Shown: piece by piece, positions 9,251 to 16,745 of the stretch
Position numbering within the stretch: position 1 is the stretch's first letter
Layout of the letters: each line of letters starts with the position of its first letter
Assembly (NCBI RefSeq): GCF_902502825.2
Contig: NZ_LR723670.1
Span: forward strand, 1,488,001-1,552,000
Origin: Pseudorhizobium flavum
GTDB lineage: Bacteria > Pseudomonadota > Alphaproteobacteria > Rhizobiales > Rhizobiaceae
Direction: 5' to 3'
DNA: 64,000 nt
The notes under the pieces: model-generated
Databases searched by the model: none
What the model saw: the letters and a program-made list of their open reading frames with translations, nothing else
What the model was told of the DNA's origin: nothing
Made by a program: the position numbers and the translations under genes

Positions 9251-9826
9251 GTGTCCAGAACCGATGATGTCCGTATCCCTTCCGACTCCGCTCCCCCCGC
9301 CGAGGCCGTCATCCGCGTCGAGCAGTATCCAGCGACGTCGCGTATCCTTCATTGGCTCGTCGCGGTGCTGGTGCTCGCAACCTGGCCGCTCGGCTTCTTC
9401 ATCCAGTTCACGAAGAAGGAAGTGACGCTCGACTTTTATCTGGTCCACGAAAGCCTCGGATTTCTGGTCCTGTGGATCATGCTGGTTCGGATCGGCAACA
9501 AGCTGGTCACGCGCACGCCGCAACGCGAGGGGCCGGTGGTCGAACGGGTCGCGGCGACAGTCGTTCACGCCTTGCTCTACATCTTCCTGATCGTCATGCC
9601 GATCAGCGGCTTTCTCGCCACCAATGCCCACGGTTTCCCGCTCGTCTGGTTCGGGCTCGTGCCGGTCTGGAGCCCGCTCGGCAAGTCTCCCGACATCGCA
9701 TGGACGCTCTCTACGATTCACGAGGTCAGCGCATGGAGCCTTCTGGCGCTTTTCGCGTTGCATATCGGCGCGGTGCTGCTTCATCATGTGATACGGCGCG
9801 ACAACACGCTGTACAGGATGCTTTAG
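9251..9826 (+). CDS. Cytochrome b561 family membrane protein
   Basis: Di-heme b-type cytochrome of the inner membrane that passes electrons from quinol or another donor to an unknown partner. The 191-residue product has four membrane segments (about 33-51, 64-82, 98-118, 153-176). Candidate heme-ligand histidines lie in RILHWLVAV, YLVHESLGF, VVHALLYIF, TIHEVSAW and ALHIGAVLLHH. The start is GTG at 9251. Only 8 nt separate its stop from the RibD-type reductase, so the two are probably cotranscribed and the cytochrome may serve that reductase or a nearby step. This link is inferred from spacing only. Confidence 0.85.
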   Translation: MSRTDDVRIPSDSAPPAEAVIRVEQYPATSRILHWLVAVLVLATWPLGFFIQFTKKEVTLDFYLVHESLGFLVLWIMLVRIGNKLVTRTPQREGPVVERVAATVVHALLYIFLIVMPISGFLATNAHGFPLVWFGLVPVWSPLGKSPDIAWTLSTIHEVSAWSLLALFALHIGAVLLHHVIRRDNTLYRML

Positions 9827-9834
9827 GGAGCGGG

Positions 9835-10638
9835 ATGTTCAATCTGGAAATGAGCGAGGCAACGTGGTCGGGGCTGCTGGCCCTCCGGCAGGGAACCGGC
9901 GAGGCAGTCGCCGGTGACCTTGCCTACCGCCTCTACGGCCCGATAGCCGGTGCACCCGGCCGCTTCGTGCTGGCGCAGGTGGGCCAGTCGCTTGACGGCA
10001 GGGTTGCGACACCGGCAGGCGACGCCCGCGACATCTCGGGTGAGGACGGCCTGGCGCATCTTCATCGATGCCGGGCACTGGTGGACGCCGTGATCGTCGG
10101 AGTGGGAACCGTCATCGCGGACGATCCAAGCCTCTCGGTAAGAATGGTCAAGGGTTTGTCACCGGTTCGCGTGATCGTCGATTGCCACGCAACGTTAAAG
10201 GGATCCGAAAGCCTGTTCCACGACGGCGGTGCACCTGTGATCGTGTTCAGAAGCGCGAGCGCATCCGGTGCCGAAATTCCCCATGCCGAGATCGTCAACC
10301 TGGAGCCTAAGGCTGGCGGCCTCGATCCCCGCGACATGCTCGACGCGCTGGCGGCGCGAAACCTGCACCGCGTGCTGGTGGAGGGCGGTGCCCGGACGAT
10401 AGCCCGCTTCATCGACGCCCGCCTCGTCGACCGGCTGCACGTGGCCATTTCCCCGATCATCATCGGCTCAGGCCCGATAGGCATCAGCCTGCCGCCCATC
10501 GAGAAGCTTGCAGGCGCCCATCGCCCCGCCACAGATGTCTACAATCTCGGTAGCGACATCCTGTTCGACTGCGTTTTCCGGTCAAGCGAAGCCTCAGCCG
10601 GGCAGGGCGAGGAGATCGCAGTGGCCAATCAGGCATGA
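9835..10638 (+). CDS. Stand-alone RibD C-terminal-type reductase
   Basis: Belongs to the RibD C-terminal family, whose classic member reduces the ribosyl chain of 5-amino-6-(5-phosphoribosylamino)uracil to ribityl with NADPH. From ATG 9835 the protein has 267 residues. Family segments visible are QSLDGRVAT, SGEDGLAHLHRCR, VGVGTVIADDPSLSVR and LVEGGARTIARFIDARLVDRL cut over two strands of the fold. The zinc deaminase domain of bifunctional RibD is absent; instead there are about 50 unfamiliar N-terminal residues. A housekeeping ribD is not in this window. It lies opposite a cluster with a GTP cyclohydrolase II, whose product is the precursor of the classic substrate, so it may act on a related compound. 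The last 45 nt overlap the convergent methyltransferase gene. Confidence 0.85.
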   Translation: MFNLEMSEATWSGLLALRQGTGEAVAGDLAYRLYGPIAGAPGRFVLAQVGQSLDGRVATPAGDARDISGEDGLAHLHRCRALVDAVIVGVGTVIADDPSLSVRMVKGLSPVRVIVDCHATLKGSESLFHDGGAPVIVFRSASASGAEIPHAEIVNLEPKAGGLDPRDMLDALAARNLHRVLVEGGARTIARFIDARLVDRLHVAISPIIIGSGPIGISLPPIEKLAGAHRPATDVYNLGSDILFDCVFRSSEASAGQGEEIAVANQA

Positions 10639-11388
10639 GGCCCCCGGCGTGCCGATGGCCGCCAAGCGAAAGTCCAACCAGTTGTCGATTGTGGTGTCCG
10701 GAAGTTCAGACGCCTCCAGAAGGGGCTGACGCAAGCCTCCCAGGAACTCGGTCTGCAGAGCAGCACTGCTCTGGTCCAGCCGCCACGGGCTCTCGGCCGT
10801 CGTTACGGTAAATCCACGGGCCTTCAGGTGCTTGGCAAGACATGCGGTCGCGTCGGGTCCGAGTGCCGGCCCGAACCCCTTGTCGGTCCGCTGGTGGCGG
10901 TTGAAAAGGTCAGTCATCTGCCCGTCGAGCGGATGTTCTGGCGACCACCGCATGACGCCATCATAGTTCAGTGCGGCATAGAGCCCGCAACCGGCCGCTG
11001 CGAGACGGTCCGCAAGCGCGGCGCAGAAACCGTCCGAGCACAGATCGAAGAGCGCCGACGCCGTGACGACACTCACCCCTTCCAACGGAAGGGCGTTGAT
11101 GTCGTTGAGGTCATGCTGGCGAAACGTGACATCGGCATTCGTCCCGGCCCGCCGCGACGCCTCCTCCAAAAGCAGGGGATCATAGTCGAGCAGAAGCCAC
11201 CCGGCGTAACGGGGGAGATGATCCTTGAGGCTTCTCAGGGTTGAGCCTGTGCCGCAGCCGATATCGAGGATGAACGGACGGTCCATTCCCTGGAGATAAG
11301 TCGCAAGTTCTTCCACCAGCCCCATGTCGCGGGTGGCCTGATCGGCCGTTTCTCTCAGCGCCAGCCAGTCCTTGTCGAAACCGCTCAC
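10594..11388 (-). CDS. SAM-dependent methyltransferase (class I)
   Basis: A 264-residue Rossmann-fold methyltransferase. The SAM-binding motif ILDIGCGTGSTL lies at about 40-51, and the acidic loop residue follows in LLLDYDP. The rest of the family motifs (TASALFDLCS, AALNYDG) fit class I enzymes acting on small molecules, but the substrate is not evident. Its start overlaps the end of the glycosyltransferase gene by 4 nt, indicating translational coupling, so it probably modifies the same product. The C-terminal coding end overlaps the convergent RibD-type gene by 45 nt. Confidence 0.85.
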   Translation of the reverse strand: MSGFDKDWLALRETADQATRDMGLVEELATYLQGMDRPFILDIGCGTGSTLRSLKDHLPRYAGWLLLDYDPLLLEEASRRAGTNADVTFRQHDLNDINALPLEGVSVVTASALFDLCSDGFCAALADRLAAAGCGLYAALNYDGVMRWSPEHPLDGQMTDLFNRHQRTDKGFGPALGPDATACLAKHLKARGFTVTTAESPWRLDQSSAALQTEFLGGLRQPLLEASELPDTTIDNWLDFRLAAIGTPGASCLIGHCDLLALPG

Positions 11389-12428
11389 GGAAGTGTCTCC
11401 AATCTGTCGGCGATGATGTCGACGGTCCTGTCCCAGTTAGGCAAGAGCGCGCCCGCACGCCCGGCCGCTTCGGCTTTTCGTTGCCGCAGTTCCATGTCCG
11501 CTACCAGGCTACCGAGTGCCGCGGCGAAGGCATCGATATCGTCGATGCCGGTCAGTATGCCCGCCTCTTCAGGCACGACGTCGGGAACGGCGCCGGTGCG
11601 GCATGCGACGATGGGCAGGCCGTGGGAAAGGGCTTCGGCAAAGACCATGCCATAACCCTCGAACCTGCTCGCCAGGGTGAATATGTCGGCGCTCGCCAGC
11701 ACCGGCCTGACATCGGCAACTTCGCCGGCAAGGTTGACGCGCTCGGCAAGCCCGCTCTCTCCCAGCTGCTCCTCGATTTCCCGCGCCGTTCTGGGGCTGA
11801 GATTGTGACTACCGACAATGGTGGCAGTCCAGGAAAGGTGCTCGATCCGCTTGAGCGCTGCAATCAGGACATCATGGCCCTTGCGCGGTATGAGCGTGCC
11901 GATTGACACGATATGCGCGGGGTCACCTTCACCTCTGGCGGGAGCCCCGGGTTCGGTGCCTGGTATCGCCACCGTGACCTTGTCGGATGGCACGCCATAT
12001 CTGGATGTCAATTCCCGCGCCGTCATCGACGACGTCACGATGACATGTTCCGCACAGGCGATTGCCTTTCGCTCGCTTGCTGCGAGATCTTGTTGCTGCT
12101 CTGCGTCCAGGCCGGTCTCAAGGGCGAGGGGATGATGAACGAGAGGGACGATTCGCAGACGCTTGCTCTCGCGTTCGGCCCATGTGTCGAGCACACCGAA
12201 AGCGAGACCGTCGACCACGACTTGCGCGCCATCCGGCAAGCGCGATAGCAGATCCTCCGCCAGTGCCTTGGTTTCCAGCGAGGGATTGGGAAACCCATCA
12301 CCAAGCGGCAGGCACTGAACGTCCCAGCCGCGGTTGCGAAGACCGTCTATGACGCGCCTGTCATAGGCATAGCCGCCGGTCTTCAACGCCAGATCACCTG
12401 GGAAGGCGAAAGCGATCGTCCGGCTCAA
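11385..12428 (-). CDS. Glycosyltransferase family 4 (GT-B fold)
   Basis: A 347-residue retaining glycosyltransferase that transfers a sugar from a nucleotide donor. The N-terminal acceptor domain opens with AFAFPGDLALKTGGY (glycine-rich loop). The donor domain has IVSIGTLIPRKGHDVLIAAL and the EX7E signature in SRFEGYGMVFAEALSHG. No membrane segment or signal peptide, so it acts in the cytosol or at the inner face of the membrane. Its start overlaps the PTPS-like gene by 4 nt and its end overlaps the methyltransferase gene by 4 nt, a tightly coupled operon. Acceptor and donor sugar cannot be told from sequence. Confidence 0.88.
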   Translation of the reverse strand: MSRTIAFAFPGDLALKTGGYAYDRRVIDGLRNRGWDVQCLPLGDGFPNPSLETKALAEDLLSRLPDGAQVVVDGLAFGVLDTWAERESKRLRIVPLVHHPLALETGLDAEQQQDLAASERKAIACAEHVIVTSSMTARELTSRYGVPSDKVTVAIPGTEPGAPARGEGDPAHIVSIGTLIPRKGHDVLIAALKRIEHLSWTATIVGSHNLSPRTAREIEEQLGESGLAERVNLAGEVADVRPVLASADIFTLASRFEGYGMVFAEALSHGLPIVACRTGAVPDVVPEEAGILTGIDDIDAFAAALGSLVADMELRQRKAEAAGRAGALLPNWDRTVDIIADRLETLP

Positions 12429-12823
12429 AGATCGGCCTCGTACCAGCCACGTGCGGCGTGCGACTCGTGCAGGGTAATCTTCAACCGGCAGATCCGGTGG
12501 CTTCCTTCCCCGAGCTTTCCGCCCGCGACTGCGGCCGCCAACTGATCGAAGACGTGCTTGGCGATGACTTCGGTCGTTGTGACCTTCCCCGCAAACAAGG
12601 GGAGCTCGTCGAGGTTCTGATAGTTGAGCGGCGCCAGGACTTCGCGGAGAACCGTCGTCGCAGCGCCGATGTCCACCGCCAACCCGTTCTCGTCCACATC
12701 GCGCGTGAAGAAGGCCGCATCGACCACGAAGGTGGCGCCATGCATGCCCTGGGCAGGGCCGAAAACGGGACGGGGAAGGCTGTGGGCGATCATGATGTGA
12801 TCGCGGACTTCGACGGCGAACAT
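12425..12823 (-). CDS. PTPS/QueD-fold protein lacking usual catalytic residues
   Basis: A 132-residue T-fold protein of the 6-pyruvoyltetrahydropterin synthase / 6-carboxytetrahydropterin synthase family. Alignment by eye with QueD and human PTPS shows His14 and His28 as zinc ligands, but the third ligand of the HGH motif is Ala30 (MHGATF). The catalytic Cys just before that motif is absent (AQGMHG), and the Asp-His pair of LDHxxL is Asn67-Tyr68 (LNYQNLDELP). The pterin-anchoring Glu (LHESH, Glu120) remains. It likely still binds a pterin- or pyrimidine-like ligand but should not carry out the standard reaction. A plain queD annotation would mislead. It is the first overlapping partner of the glycosyltransferase gene, with the dehydrogenase gene 22 nt upstream. 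Confidence 0.85.
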   Translation of the reverse strand: MFAVEVRDHIMIAHSLPRPVFGPAQGMHGATFVVDAAFFTRDVDENGLAVDIGAATTVLREVLAPLNYQNLDELPLFAGKVTTTEVIAKHVFDQLAAAVAGGKLGEGSHRICRLKITLHESHAARGWYEADL

Positions 12824-12845
12824 GCTTCTGAAACTCCGTGGCTAT

Positions 12846-13847
12846 TCAGTAATGGATACGGTGGCAGAGGGTATCCGGATTGGCGAGGATGGCGGGATAG
12901 GCGCTTTCGATCTCGCAGAAAGGCGTCTCGCCGGAGATCAGCGCGTCCAGCCGGTCGTCGAGCAGGAGGTCGAGAGACTTGGCGAGGCGACGCGCTGGGC
13001 TCCACCGTACCCGCCGCGTTGGCGGTACCGAACCGACCTGCGAACTGGCAAGCGTGAGCCTGCGAGCATGAAAAGCGCCGCCGAGCGGGATGCTGACCGG
13101 TTCATTCCCGTGCCAGCTTGCCTCAACGATACGTGCCTCCTGTCCGGCAAGGTCGATCGCTTGCGCAAGTGCTGCGGCCGACCCGGACGCATTCACCAGC
13201 ACATCGAATTCTCCAGCCACGTTGGTCCCCGTCGAGAAGTCCAGGCAGAGATGTTCGGCAAGCGCTCGCCGTGAGGGGTTGGGATCGATCAGCACGGCTT
13301 CGGTGCCGCAGATTCGTGACGTGAGGTAGGCAACCAGGGTGCCGACCACGCCGGCACCGAAAACGGCGACCCGGTCTCCCGGCAGGATATTTGCATCCCA
13401 GACGATGTTGAGGGCTGTCTCCATGTTCGCGGCCAGTATGGCCCGTTCCGGCGGCAACCCATCCGGAAGGACAAGCAACTCGGATTCATCGATCGCCAAG
13501 AGGTCCTGGTGCGGATGAAGGCAGAAGACGAACTGGCCGGTCATAGGTGCGCTGCCCGTCTTGACTTTCCCCACGAGGGAGTAGCCGTACTTGACCGGGA
13601 AGGGGAACTCGCCCGCCATGTGAGGTGCCCGCATGCGTTCGAATTCGCTGACCGGTACGCGGCCGCTGAAGACGAGGTTCTCAGTGCCCCGGCTGATGCC
13701 GCTGAAGAGCGTGCGTACGAGGGCCTGGCCAGGGAGGGGCGGCTCCAGTGGCTCATGCCTCAGTTCACATGCGCCAGCGGCCGTGAACCAAAGGGCACGA
13801 GCAGAGTGCATTTCCGTACCCACCGCAGGCGAAACACCCGAGTTCAT
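12846..13847 (-). CDS. MDR-family dehydrogenase without canonical zinc ligands
   Basis: A 333-residue medium-chain dehydrogenase/reductase. The N-terminal GroES-like part has SGISRGTE where zinc alcohol dehydrogenases carry the catalytic Cys (CGICGTD), and KYGYSLVG where they carry GHE. No Cys-rich structural zinc lobe is present. The nucleotide-binding motif VFGAGVVGTLV is intact, so it should bind NAD(P)H. A similar replacement pattern is seen in BchC-like MDR proteins. ATG 13847 has AGGAGA at good spacing. It is the first gene of a four-gene minus-strand operon (dehydrogenase, PTPS-like, glycosyltransferase, methyltransferase) and is divergent from the GTP cyclohydrolase II gene. The substrate is unknown, perhaps a sugar or polyol side chain. 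Confidence 0.85.
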   Translation of the reverse strand: MNSGVSPAVGTEMHSARALWFTAAGACELRHEPLEPPLPGQALVRTLFSGISRGTENLVFSGRVPVSEFERMRAPHMAGEFPFPVKYGYSLVGKVKTGSAPMTGQFVFCLHPHQDLLAIDESELLVLPDGLPPERAILAANMETALNIVWDANILPGDRVAVFGAGVVGTLVAYLTSRICGTEAVLIDPNPSRRALAEHLCLDFSTGTNVAGEFDVLVNASGSAAALAQAIDLAGQEARIVEASWHGNEPVSIPLGGAFHARRLTLASSQVGSVPPTRRVRWSPARRLAKSLDLLLDDRLDALISGETPFCEIESAYPAILANPDTLCHRIHY

Positions 13848-13916
13848 CCATCTCTCCTCTCACGCCGGCCTCTGGACCGCGCTTGCACGGGGTCGCCGGC
13901 GTCGCCTGCAACCATT

Positions 13917-13960
13917 TTGAGCACCCAGTAGGTGCGGCTTGCAATCTTGGTAGTGCTCAA
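13917..13960. promoter_or_regulatory. 8-bp inverted repeat in divergent promoter region
   Basis: TTGAGCAC (13917-13924) is repeated in perfect inversion as GTGCTCAA (13953-13960), half-site centres 36 bp apart. It lies in the 267-bp gap between the divergent dehydrogenase and GTP cyclohydrolase II genes and could be an operator acting on both arms of the cluster. No regulator gene is adjacent. This is a hypothesis from position and symmetry. Confidence 0.35.
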
Positions 13961-14114
13961 GGACCCGAACCGTGGTGAGCGCGTTATCTTGTTCTGCCGA
14001 GGCGATCTGACAAGACGTCGGAGGGGATCGGCCGGTGCCGAATAAGTGATTGATCCGGCCAAGGGCTCTGCGCGTAGAGCTTGGCACTGGACGTTTTGGG
14101 AAGGATTTTCACCG

Positions 14115-15218
14115 ATGTCATTCGTCGAACAGGGTTTTCAGCTTGCCTCGCCCGCAGTTCAGGTCGAGCGTGCAGTTGCGGAACTGCGCTACGGTCGCCC
14201 GGTTTTGCTCAGCGATGGCTCACGCAGTCTTGCTGCCCTTGCGCTCGATGGCGTGGCACCGGCTGTCTACGACCAGTTCGCCGATGCGGTCGGTGCCAGA
14301 CATGCGCTCCTGCTGACCTCACATCGTGCAATGCGCCTCATGCCGGGTACCGCTCAGGACGTCGCTGTTCCGCTTGCCGGCATTTCCTTCGAGCAGGCGT
14401 CGCAATTGGCCTATGGGCTTGGGGCATCGGCACCCGACGAGTGGCAGACGGCTGACCGACTGATGAGCATGTCCGCTGAGCTTGCCCGTCTGGCGCTGCT
14501 CTTGCCTGCCATGGTTTGCGCCGACGTAACAGGAGTCGAGCATCAATTCGCTGCCTGCTGTAAGCTCGATCACTCTCTCTTGGAAGGGGCCGGCGCTGCA
14601 CGCCAGAACTTTGAGATCGTTGTCCGGACCCGCGTGCCGCTTAGGGACCTTGGCGACGCCCACTTCGTAATCTTCCGCGGAGGATTGGCCCAGAAGGACC
14701 AGATAGCCATCGTCGTCGGCAATCCAGATCTGGCGCGCCCGGTCCCGGTCCGCATACATTCCTCATGTGTGACCGGCGACCTCTGCGGTTCGCTCAAGTG
14801 CGACTGCGGCGACCAGCTGCGCAACGGTCTCGCCTCCATGAAGGCCGCGGGCGGCGGCGTGCTTCTCTATCTCGACCAGGAGGGAAGGGGCACCGGTATT
14901 GGTGCGAAGATGCGCGCCTACGGGTACCAGCACCGCGGGCTCGACACCATCGATGCCGATGCCGAACTCGGCTATGATGTCGACCATCGCCGCTACGAGG
15001 CCGCGGTGGCGATGCTGCGAATGCTGCGTATCGAGAAGATCGTGCTGTTCACGAATAACCCGACGAAGATCGCCGCACTTCGTCGCGCAGGTATCGAGGT
15101 GGAAAGCCGTGTCCCGGTAACGGGAGAGGTCACCGTGCAGAATGCGGCTTATCTGCAGACGAAGAAGGATCGGGCCGGCCATATGCTGGACATCGAGGCC
15201 CTTCTGGCAGCGGAGTAG
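14115..15218 (+). CDS. GTP cyclohydrolase II with degenerate RibB-like N-domain
   Basis: The C-terminal part (about 185-367) is a RibA-type GTP cyclohydrolase II, which opens GTP to 2,5-diamino-6-(5-phosphoribosylamino)pyrimidin-4-one, formate and pyrophosphate. Zinc ligands Cys218-x10-Cys229-x-Cys231 (SSCVTGDLCGSLKCDC), the EGRGTGIGAKMRAYGYQ loop and TNNPTKIAAL are present, so the active site looks intact. The N-terminal 180 residues resemble dihydroxybutanone-phosphate synthase (RAVAELRYGRPVLLSDG), but the acidic DDEDREN-like motif is replaced by SDGSRSLAA, so that activity is probably lost. ATG 14115 is chosen over an upstream start at 14046 because GGAAGGA precedes it. It starts the plus-strand arm of the cluster, followed after 2 nt by a phosphatidyltransferase gene. 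Confidence 0.88.
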   Translation: MSFVEQGFQLASPAVQVERAVAELRYGRPVLLSDGSRSLAALALDGVAPAVYDQFADAVGARHALLLTSHRAMRLMPGTAQDVAVPLAGISFEQASQLAYGLGASAPDEWQTADRLMSMSAELARLALLLPAMVCADVTGVEHQFAACCKLDHSLLEGAGAARQNFEIVVRTRVPLRDLGDAHFVIFRGGLAQKDQIAIVVGNPDLARPVPVRIHSSCVTGDLCGSLKCDCGDQLRNGLASMKAAGGGVLLYLDQEGRGTGIGAKMRAYGYQHRGLDTIDADAELGYDVDHRRYEAAVAMLRMLRIEKIVLFTNNPTKIAALRRAGIEVESRVPVTGEVTVQNAAYLQTKKDRAGHMLDIEALLAAE

Positions 15219-15220
15219 GC

Positions 15221-15994
15221 ATGATGTGGTCAAAGGAGGGATCCGCCATACGGATCTCGGCTGCGGCAGCCGGACCGTCCCACGCGCTTCGTGTGAACGC
15301 TCTGGCGGTGCTTGGCGGTGTCTTTCTGGGTGCGATTGTTGCCTACTCGGCGATCTCATTCCATCTGTCGCTCGGCAGCGCCACAGTCATTGCCGCTGCC
15401 GTACTGCTTCTTGTGATTTTCGCCCTTGTGATCGGAAGCCTGCACCGTCACCGTTTCGACAGCTTCGGTCTCGCGAACACGGTGACCGCAATCAGATCGG
15501 CGATCGTCAGCCTGGTCGCTGCCGCAGTGATCGTTCCCAATGCTCCTGAGAATGCCTCATGGGCCCTCGTGCTCCTCGTGACAGTGGCGCTTACGCTGGA
15601 TGGCTTCGACGGATACCTCGCACGCCTCCAGAGGCAGGAGTCGGAACTTGGCGCAAGGTTCGACATGGAAGTCGATGCCTTCCTTATCCTCTGCCTGTCA
15701 GCCGCTGTTTTCATCCTCGATAAGGCGGGGGCGTGGGTTGTTCTGATAGGCCTGCTTCGCTACGCTTTCATGATGGCGCAGTACTTCGTGCCCAGTCTGA
15801 CGGCACCTCTGCCGCCATCGCTACGGCGCAAGTTCGTCTGCGTGGTCCAGGTTGCCGCGCTCTGCCTGATCCTCGTTCCAGGCGTGATGGCACCCATATC
15901 CGTCTGGCTGGCCGCTGTTGCGCTCCTCTTGCTCATCTACTCGTTCGCGGTCGACTGCCTCTACCTCTTGCGCGATCCAGAGGTGGGAAGGTGA
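15221..15994 (+). CDS. CDP-alcohol phosphatidyltransferase family protein
   Basis: Integral inner-membrane enzyme of the family that joins a CDP-activated group to an alcohol, as in phospholipid head-group synthesis. The full CAPT signature D-x2-DG-x2-AR-x8-G-x3-D-x3-D is present (Asp127, Asp130, Gly131, Ala134, Arg135, Gly144, Asp148, Asp152), so it should be active. The 257-residue product has about six membrane segments with a loop-borne active site. It starts 2 nt after the GTP cyclohydrolase II gene, and its stop overlaps the GTG of the FkbM gene, so all three are translated together. The likely role is to attach a lipid or polyol phosphate to the product of the cluster. It does not look like housekeeping PgsA or PssA. 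Confidence 0.85.
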   Translation: MMWSKEGSAIRISAAAAGPSHALRVNALAVLGGVFLGAIVAYSAISFHLSLGSATVIAAAVLLLVIFALVIGSLHRHRFDSFGLANTVTAIRSAIVSLVAAAVIVPNAPENASWALVLLVTVALTLDGFDGYLARLQRQESELGARFDMEVDAFLILCLSAAVFILDKAGAWVVLIGLLRYAFMMAQYFVPSLTAPLPPSLRRKFVCVVQVAALCLILVPGVMAPISVWLAAVALLLLIYSFAVDCLYLLRDPEVGR

Positions 15995-16743
15995 GCGCCG
16001 CCGCAGGCCTTGATACGGCAATCGGTGTCGCGCGCTCGCTGGTGGTCTACTACGGCCAGCCCTGGCGCCGGGTGCAACTGAGGCGGTTCTACAGCGGGAT
16101 CATCAAGCCCGGGGATCTTGTCTTCGATATCGGCGCGCATGTGGGCAGCCGAAGCAGGACCTTGCTGTCTCTGGGGGCAGAGGTCGTGGCCGTGGAGCCG
16201 CAGCCCGTGTTCGCCGACATGATCGAGAAGCATCTCGCCAGCCGCTTGAAGGGATTCGAGCGCGCGGCCGTGGGCGCGACGGAAGGTGAGGCGAGGCTGC
16301 GCATCTCACGTCGTCATCCCACCGTATCCACCGTGTCGGAGCGGTTCGTCGAGAGTGTCAGCCATGCCGAGGGATTTCGCGACGTGGTCTGGGACCATGA
16401 AGTCGTCGTCCCCATGACGACGCCGGACCGGTTGATCGAAAAATATGGAATTCCGGCCTTCTGCAAGATCGACGTGGAGGGCGCTGAGGCCGACATCCTC
16501 CGCGGACTTTCAAGCCCGATCCGCCTCGTCGCGTTCGAATATAATCCGGCACTGCCCGAAATCGCGCATGACGTCATCGGGTTGCTTGAGAAGCTCGGCA
16601 GCTACCGCTTCAATCGCGTGGTCGGCGAGAGACACCGCTTTGAAAACGAAGAATGGCGTGACGCCGCGGCGCTTCTCAATGACCTTTCTTCGCTGGCGCC
16701 GGGAGATCCGTCAGGCGATGTCTATGCCCGGTTGGCGACGTGA
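15991..16743 (+). CDS. FkbM family methyltransferase
   Basis: SAM-dependent O-methyltransferase of the FkbM type, often acting on sugars, polyols or secondary metabolites. From GTG 15991, which overlaps the preceding TGA as GTGA, the protein has 250 residues. Visible motifs are VFDIGAHVGSRS (SAM loop), VVAVEPQP and the FkbM hallmark CKIDVEGAEADILRGL. The longer open frame upstream lies inside the phosphatidyltransferase gene and is rejected as a start. No signal peptide. The coupled position makes it a tailoring enzyme for the same product. Confidence 0.87.
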   Translation: MSAAAGLDTAIGVARSLVVYYGQPWRRVQLRRFYSGIIKPGDLVFDIGAHVGSRSRTLLSLGAEVVAVEPQPVFADMIEKHLASRLKGFERAAVGATEGEARLRISRRHPTVSTVSERFVESVSHAEGFRDVVWDHEVVVPMTTPDRLIEKYGIPAFCKIDVEGAEADILRGLSSPIRLVAFEYNPALPEIAHDVIGLLEKLGSYRFNRVVGERHRFENEEWRDAAALLNDLSSLAPGDPSGDVYARLAT

Positions 16744-16745
16744 TC

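Noticed and set aside
14046..14114. Upstream extension of the GTP cyclohydrolase II gene
   Set aside because: ATG 14115 has GGAAGGA at good spacing; the extension lacks a ribosome binding site and family similarity.
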